From contig NZ_JAGGPR010000014.1 in assembly GCF_018613695.1 (NCBI RefSeq), forward strand, positions 39,582 to 103,581: DNA of 64,000 nt, read 5' to 3'. Below are positions 59,879 to 64,000 of this stretch, piece by piece. Source of the stretch: Arthrobacter sp. ISL-95. Lineage in GTDB: Bacteria; Actinomycetota; Actinomycetes; Actinomycetales; Micrococcaceae. How positions within the stretch are numbered: position 1 is the stretch's first letter; every line of letters begins with the position of its first letter. The position numbers were made by a program, and so were the translations under genes. The notes under the pieces were generated by a model, which saw only the letters and a program-made list of their open reading frames with translations, ran no database searches and was not told the DNA's origin.

Positions 59879-61606
59879 ATGTCCGTTGATTCCATGCTCT
59901 CGGTTGCGACCCACGAGCCCACTGCAGCTTTTACGCATCTGACCCCGGTCCACGACGCCTCCACGGCGCACGGCTGGTGGCGTTCGGCTGTGATCTACCA
60001 GATCTATCCGCGGTCCTTCCGCGACCTCAACGGTGATGGCGTGGGAGACCTGGCGGGCATCACTGCCGAGCTCGCCCACCTGGCTGCGCTGGGTGTGGAC
60101 GCCGTGTGGCTGTCACCCTTCTACCGTTCACCTCAGAGGGATGCCGGATACGACGTCAGCGACTACTGCGATGTCGATCCGCTCTTCGGCACCCTGGCCG
60201 ACTTCGACGCCCTCATTGCCGAAGCCCACAGGCTCAACCTGCGCGTCATCGCGGACCTCGTCCCCAACCACTGCTCGGATCAGAACGTGGCCTTCCAAGC
60301 AGCCCTCACTGCCGGGGCCGGCAGCGCGGAGCGGGACATGTTTATCTTCCGGGACGGCCAGGGACCGGACGGCAACGAGCCGCCCAACAACTGGCAGTCG
60401 CACTTCGGCGGCCCGGCATGGACACGCATCACGGAGCCGAACGGCCAACCCGGCCAGTGGTTCCTGCACCTCTTCGACTCCTCGCAGCCGGACTTCAACT
60501 GGGACAACCCGGCCGTGCATGCCGAGTTTGAACGCGTCCTGCGCTTCTGGCTGGACCGCGGCATCTCCGGTTTCCGCGTGGACGTCGCCCACGCTCTGGT
60601 CAAGGCCGCAGGACTCCCCAACTGGGGTGGCCGTGCGGACGGCAACAGCTCAGACGGTTTCCCGGGCCAGGACGCGCCGATGTTTGGCCAACCGGCTCTG
60701 CACGATATCTACCGCCGCTGGCGCTCCATCCTGGAAGAGTATGGACCGGACCGCATCCTGTGTGCCGAAGCCAACGTGGACCCGCTCCCCCGCTTGGCAC
60801 AGTGGGTCCGTCCCGACGAAATGCACCAGGCCTTCAACTTCCCTTACCTGCACGCAGGACTGGATGTGAACCGCCTCCGCCACATCATCACCGACTCCCT
60901 GGTGTCTCTGGATGCCGTGGGCGCCCCGAGCACCTGGGTGCTGTCCAACCACGATGTTGTGCGGCACGTTTCACGATTCGGCTACGACGGACCAGGCCCC
61001 CGTGACGGCGACGGAATCGGCCCTGACGACGTCCAGCCCAACGAGGAACTCGGACGACGGCGTGCTGCCGCGGCCACCATGTTCATGTTGGGCCTGCCTG
61101 GCGGCGCCTACCTCTACCAAGGAGAAGAACTGGGCCTTCCCGACTCCTTCGGCATCCCCGGCAGCATGCGCCAGGACCCCACATTCACCCGGACCGGTGG
61201 ATCACGCATCGGCCGCGACGGTTGCCGGGTGCCACTCCCTTGGCGCTCCGCCGAACCACACTCCGGGTTCGGTAGCGGCATGGACCCCTGGCTGCCGCAA
61301 CCGGAGTCCTGGCCCGCACTGGCGAGGGACAAGCAAGAGGCAGATCCGGCGTCGCACCTTAACCTGTACCGCCGGATGCTTGCCCTTCGCGCCACGCACC
61401 GGCTCGGAGAGGGTTCCCTTGCCTGGGTGGAGGACTTCTGCAGCGGGAGCTCCCTCGCCTACCTCAACGGCAACACCCTTGTGATCATGAACGTCGGGGC
61501 CGACGCCATGGCGCTCCCGGAAGGCGAAACCATCCTGCGAAGCTCCGGAGCGGAGGGCGCGGGTCTACTAGGCTCGGGGGAGACAATCTGGCTCACAGCC
61601 AGCTAA
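59879..61606 (+). CDS. GH13 alpha-glucosidase
   Basis: This 575-residue cytoplasmic enzyme splits alpha-glucosidic bonds in maltose, isomaltose or similar sugars. All GH13 regions are present: VIYQIYPRSFRDLNGDGVGD near 40, region I DLVPNHCSDQN, region II GISGFRVDVAHALV with the nucleophile Asp, region III ILCAEANVDP with the acid/base Glu and region IV VLSNHDVVRH. GTG 59873 is an alternative start. The gene is followed after 18 bases by its LacI regulator. Confidence 0.92.
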   Translation: MSVDSMLSVATHEPTAAFTHLTPVHDASTAHGWWRSAVIYQIYPRSFRDLNGDGVGDLAGITAELAHLAALGVDAVWLSPFYRSPQRDAGYDVSDYCDVDPLFGTLADFDALIAEAHRLNLRVIADLVPNHCSDQNVAFQAALTAGAGSAERDMFIFRDGQGPDGNEPPNNWQSHFGGPAWTRITEPNGQPGQWFLHLFDSSQPDFNWDNPAVHAEFERVLRFWLDRGISGFRVDVAHALVKAAGLPNWGGRADGNSSDGFPGQDAPMFGQPALHDIYRRWRSILEEYGPDRILCAEANVDPLPRLAQWVRPDEMHQAFNFPYLHAGLDVNRLRHIITDSLVSLDAVGAPSTWVLSNHDVVRHVSRFGYDGPGPRDGDGIGPDDVQPNEELGRRRAAAATMFMLGLPGGAYLYQGEELGLPDSFGIPGSMRQDPTFTRTGGSRIGRDGCRVPLPWRSAEPHSGFGSGMDPWLPQPESWPALARDKQEADPASHLNLYRRMLALRATHRLGEGSLAWVEDFCSGSSLAYLNGNTLVIMNVGADAMALPEGETILRSSGAEGAGLLGSGETIWLTAS

Positions 61607-61624
61607 CTTTCCCCGAGGAGCAGC

Positions 61625-62644
61625 ATGACCGGCATCAAGGACGTAGCCGAACGAGCAGGGCTGTCCGTTGCTACGGTCTCGCGGGCCCTGAGCGGAAAGG
61701 GCAACGTTTCCTCCAGCAGCCGAGAACGTGCCCGCACCGCGGCAGCCGAATTGGGATTCGTAGTGTCCTACCATGCGTCGAGCCTGGCCTCCGGGCGCAC
61801 GCACAACGTCGGTTTGGTGGTTCCCTCGGTCCACCGCTGGTTCTATTCGGCGGTGATCGAGGGCGCCTCCGCTGCGCTGCTTGAGGCCGGGTACGACCTC
61901 ACCCTTTACAACATCGGTGAAAATCCTGCTCACCGGCAAAGCGTCTTTACCGACTTCCTGCTCCGCAAAAGGGTGGATGCGGTGATTGCAGTCTCCCTTG
62001 AGCTCAGCGAACACGAGCTCCAGCAGCTTCATGCCATGCACCGGCCCATTGTGGGCATCGGGGGCCCCTTGCCGGGAGCCTCTACCATCAGGATCGACGA
62101 CTCCGGAATCGCGCTGAAAGCCACCAACCACCTGTTGGGCCTGGGCCACACCAAGATCGCGCACGTCACCGGTCTTGAAGCCTATGACCAAGACTTCCAC
62201 CTGCCCGGAACCCGCCGCAGCGGTTATGAAAGAGCAATGCACGACGCCGGTTGCCCCGTCAGGCCCGAATGGATCGTTTCCGCGGACTTCACCATAGAAG
62301 GCGCATACGCTGCCGCGCGGCAACTCCTGGCAAGCGCTCCGGAGAGGCCCACCGCAGTTTTCGCAGCGTCAGATGAAATGGCGATCGGGACCATACTCGC
62401 CGCCAGGGACTTCGGGCTGCGCATCCCGGATGACCTCTCGGTGATGGGCATTGACGGGCATGACCTCGGCAAGGTGCTTGGCCTGACAACCATCGACCAG
62501 GACGCCAAGGGCCAGGGCGCATTGGCTGTTCGGACACTTCTGGGTGCAATCACCAACGGGCTGGTCCTGGAACCGGCCGACACTGAGCACCCCACCCAGC
62601 TGGTGGTCCGGACAAGTACGGCTGTTCCCAGGGCCGGCTCTTAG
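61625..62644 (+). CDS. LacI-family regulator of the alpha-glucosidase
   Basis: This 339-residue repressor has the HTH GIKDVAERAGLSVATVSRAL and SSSSRERARTAAAELGFVVS at the N-terminus, then the effector domain (VGLVVPSVHRWFYSAVIEGA). GAGGAG precedes ATG 61625. It lies directly behind the GH13 gene, and the two operators at 59748 and 59835 are its likely targets, with an alpha-glucoside as inducer. Confidence 0.9.
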   Translation: MTGIKDVAERAGLSVATVSRALSGKGNVSSSSRERARTAAAELGFVVSYHASSLASGRTHNVGLVVPSVHRWFYSAVIEGASAALLEAGYDLTLYNIGENPAHRQSVFTDFLLRKRVDAVIAVSLELSEHELQQLHAMHRPIVGIGGPLPGASTIRIDDSGIALKATNHLLGLGHTKIAHVTGLEAYDQDFHLPGTRRSGYERAMHDAGCPVRPEWIVSADFTIEGAYAAARQLLASAPERPTAVFAASDEMAIGTILAARDFGLRIPDDLSVMGIDGHDLGKVLGLTTIDQDAKGQGALAVRTLLGAITNGLVLEPADTEHPTQLVVRTSTAVPRAGS

Positions 62645-62650
62645 GCCTCT

Positions 62651-63196
62651 TTACGGCAGCCGCCGCTCCATCACGAGCTCCAGCTTTGACGTATCCTGCG
62701 GATAAGGCCGGCTGGCACCCGTAGTCTCGAATCCGTGGCGTCGGTAGAACGCAAGCGCCCTCACGTTCTCCTCGTGAACCCCCAGCTCGATGCTTTCGGC
62801 TCCCAGCTCCTCCGCCGCGGCCTTGCACGATTCGCTGAGGAGTTCATCGGCCAGTCCCAGCCCGCGGTGCTCAGGCGCCACGTAGACGCTGATAAGCATG
62901 GCCTGCGGCGGCTTCTCCGCGCTTTCGGGGTGTTTGAGCACCACACGCATCAGTCCACACAGTTTGCTGCCATCCTCGCCTGTATCAGCCACCAGGGTGA
63001 TGCTGGCATCTCCGGACATTGCGGCAGCACGCTCCTGCCACTGGGATTCCGTATGCCGGCGCGCAGCATCCAGCCTCTCAACATAGGCCATGGGCGTATC
63101 CGAGAGCATCTCCAGACGCACTGCTTTCAACAACTGCCAATCACTCGCGTGGAGCCTGCGGGTCCTAGGCAACTGCCCCGCCCATGAATCGCACAT
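62651..63196 (-). CDS. GNAT-family N-acetyltransferase
   Basis: This protein of about 181 residues shows the GNAT acetyl-CoA site MLISVYVAPEHRGLGLADEL (R/Q-x-x-G-x-G/A, near 112), then ELGVHEENVRALAFYRRHGF near 145. The N-terminus RRLHASDWQLLKAVRLEMLS is the usual first strand and helix. The acceptor is unknown. ATG 63196 lies inside the end of the upstream SRPBCC gene (32-base overlap), so a slightly later start is possible. Confidence 0.85.
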   Translation of the reverse strand: MCDSWAGQLPRTRRLHASDWQLLKAVRLEMLSDTPMAYVERLDAARRHTESQWQERAAAMSGDASITLVADTGEDGSKLCGLMRVVLKHPESAEKPPQAMLISVYVAPEHRGLGLADELLSESCKAAAEELGAESIELGVHEENVRALAFYRRHGFETTGASRPYPQDTSKLELVMERRLP

Positions 63197-63659
63197 ATCG
63201 CTCAAGGACTCGAGGCCAGCCTTCGGCGTAGGACTCCCGCGAGGCCGCAGGGTCCTCGGCGCCCTCCCAACCATCATGGATCAGACGTACTTCAGTGCCC
63301 TCATCCACTGCCCGGAAGACCACACGGATCTCAGTGGACCACAAAGGAGTACTGGCCGGGTACCAGCTGGCGTGGAAGGATAGCGGAGGCTGCCAGTCAT
63401 CAATTGTCCCCCACACGGACGTGCGGCCATCCTCGGCTGTCTCCAGGATCAGGTTCTCTTCGAACTCAACATGCGATCCCTCGCCATACACGCTTTCCTG
63501 TTCCAGCGGCCACCAAAGGTGTGGATGATCGGTGAAGCCTTGGAAGGCATGCGAGACGTTGGTGGGCACCACAACAGTCATGATGAGGGGCTCCAGTCCG
63601 TCACCGTCCTGCCTGGACGGCTCGGGCTCCGATTCAGGGTGGCTAAACAGATTTTCCAT
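63165..63659 (-). CDS. SRPBCC-domain protein
   Basis: This protein of about 164 residues has an AHSA1-like fold: VPTNVSHAFQGFTDHPHLWW near 30, the strand GSHVEFEENLILETAEDG, PLSFHASWYPA and a final helix after DGWEGAEDPAASRES. The first about 25 residues are acidic and probably disordered. Ligand unknown. It is co-directional with the GNAT gene, and the two probably share a transcript. Confidence 0.82.
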   Translation of the reverse strand: MENLFSHPESEPEPSRQDGDGLEPLIMTVVVPTNVSHAFQGFTDHPHLWWPLEQESVYGEGSHVEFEENLILETAEDGRTSVWGTIDDWQPPLSFHASWYPASTPLWSTEIRVVFRAVDEGTEVRLIHDGWEGAEDPAASRESYAEGWPRVLERYVRFMGGAVA

Positions 63660-63769
63660 GACCACCAACTCTACCGGGGGTGAATGGCACACAGCTGGGT
63701 TAAAGCGGGCGCTGTGAGCTTGAGGACAGCGCCCAAGACCTTACGTTGTGGAGAGCACTTAAATGCGGG

Positions 63770-63795
63770 GAGCCCCGACCTGGTGGTCGGGGCTC
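63770..63795 (-). terminator. Terminator of the rRNA operon
   Basis: A perfect stem GAGCCCCGACC/GGTCGGGGCTC with loop TGGT lies just past the 3' end of the minus-strand 5S gene. A second terminating element may follow. Confidence 0.8.
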
Positions 63796-63808
63796 TCCTG
63801 AATTTGTG

Positions 63809-63925
63809 TCCGGCGGTGTCCTACTCTCCCACACCCTCCCGGGTGCAGTACCATCGGCGCTGTGGGTCTTAGCTTCCGGGTTCGGAATGGGACCGGGCGT
63901 TTCCCCCACGCTATGACCGCCGTAA
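63809..63925 (-). rRNA. rrf: 5S ribosomal RNA
   Basis: On the minus strand the sequence reads TTACGGCGGTCATAGCGTGG at the 5' end, then the conserved CCCGGTCCCATTCCGAACC core, AAGCTAAGACC and GAGAGTAGGACACCGCCGG at the 3' end. The terminal stem (GGCGGT with ACCGCC) closes the molecule. Length about 117 bases. The bases to 64000 are the 23S-5S spacer. Confidence 0.95.
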
Positions 63926-64000
63926 CTCTGTTACCCGTTCCCGGTGGTGTGCCGGCCCTGGTGTGGGCTGGTCCCGTTGGGGTGGGAAATCTTTGGGTTA

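Overview
The window is high-GC, densely coded DNA with bacterial gene order. Gene content points to a soil actinobacterium of the Micrococcaceae, most likely Arthrobacter or Paenarthrobacter. The supporting signs are ESX/WXG100-type proteins with polymorphic toxins, OtsA/OtsB trehalose synthesis, a DUF4032 protein, a DUF3040 protein, NDH-2, many LacI-family regulators and several amidohydrolase catabolic loci. This assignment is inferred from protein families, not from a search. The window ends at a 5S rRNA gene on the minus strand, so an rRNA operon lies just beyond the right edge.

Region 1 (about 1-8300) is the accessory part. Three small WXG100-like proteins precede a 778-residue toxin with a WXG-like head and a DNA/RNA non-specific endonuclease-like C-terminus. 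Behind it runs a chain of spare modules: an immunity-type gene, a partial copy of the toxin tip with a diverged end, a paralogous immunity gene, a start-less remnant of an unrelated toxin tip, an Imm61/IFT-like gene, a free-standing TNT (NAD+ glycohydrolase) domain, and a second Imm61/IFT-like gene overlapping it. A divergent membrane-anchored protein with a YezG/DUF600-like C-terminus closes the region. The 314-bp toxin repeat is placed so that recombination could swap both toxin tip and immunity gene. This is the most interesting system in the window.

Region 2 (8.3-16.5 kb) is housekeeping: DUF72, YqeY, a BKACE-type enzyme, DUF3040, NDH-2, a histidine phosphatase, NAD(P)HX dehydratase and RecQ.

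Region 3 (16.5-24.1 kb) is a fructan/sucrose-type locus. A Tat-exported GH32 enzyme is divergent from an operon of intracellular GH32, sugar-binding lipoprotein, two permeases and a LacI regulator. Three near-identical LacI-type operators sit between them. The transporter lacks its own ATPase. A MsmK/UgpC-type ATPase at 42.1 kb could serve it.

Region 4 (24.2-37.9 kb) holds DedA, a Clp-N/HTH pair with a double palindromic operator, an amidohydrolase-permease pair with a divergent TetR regulator, a purine-type deaminase with an NCS2 permease, and an ArsR-SRPBCC-hydrolase operon.

Region 5 (38.2-46.3 kb) holds tRNA-Thr, a DsbA-like membrane thioredoxin, otsA-otsB, the sugar ABC ATPase, a GH20 hexosaminidase and a DUF4032 protein.

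Region 6 (46.3-59.6 kb) is a catabolic island. A GntR regulator and an amidohydrolase with an altered metal site are divergent from a complete Dpp/Opp-type ABC transporter operon that ends in a cytosine-deaminase-like amidohydrolase. An MFS transporter and a GlcD-type oxidase follow. Copies of a TTGGTATACCAA-type palindrome tie the operon and the MFS gene into one probable GntR regulon.

Region 7 (59.7-64 kb) has a GH13 alpha-glucosidase with its LacI regulator, a GNAT acetyltransferase, an SRPBCC protein and the 5S rRNA.
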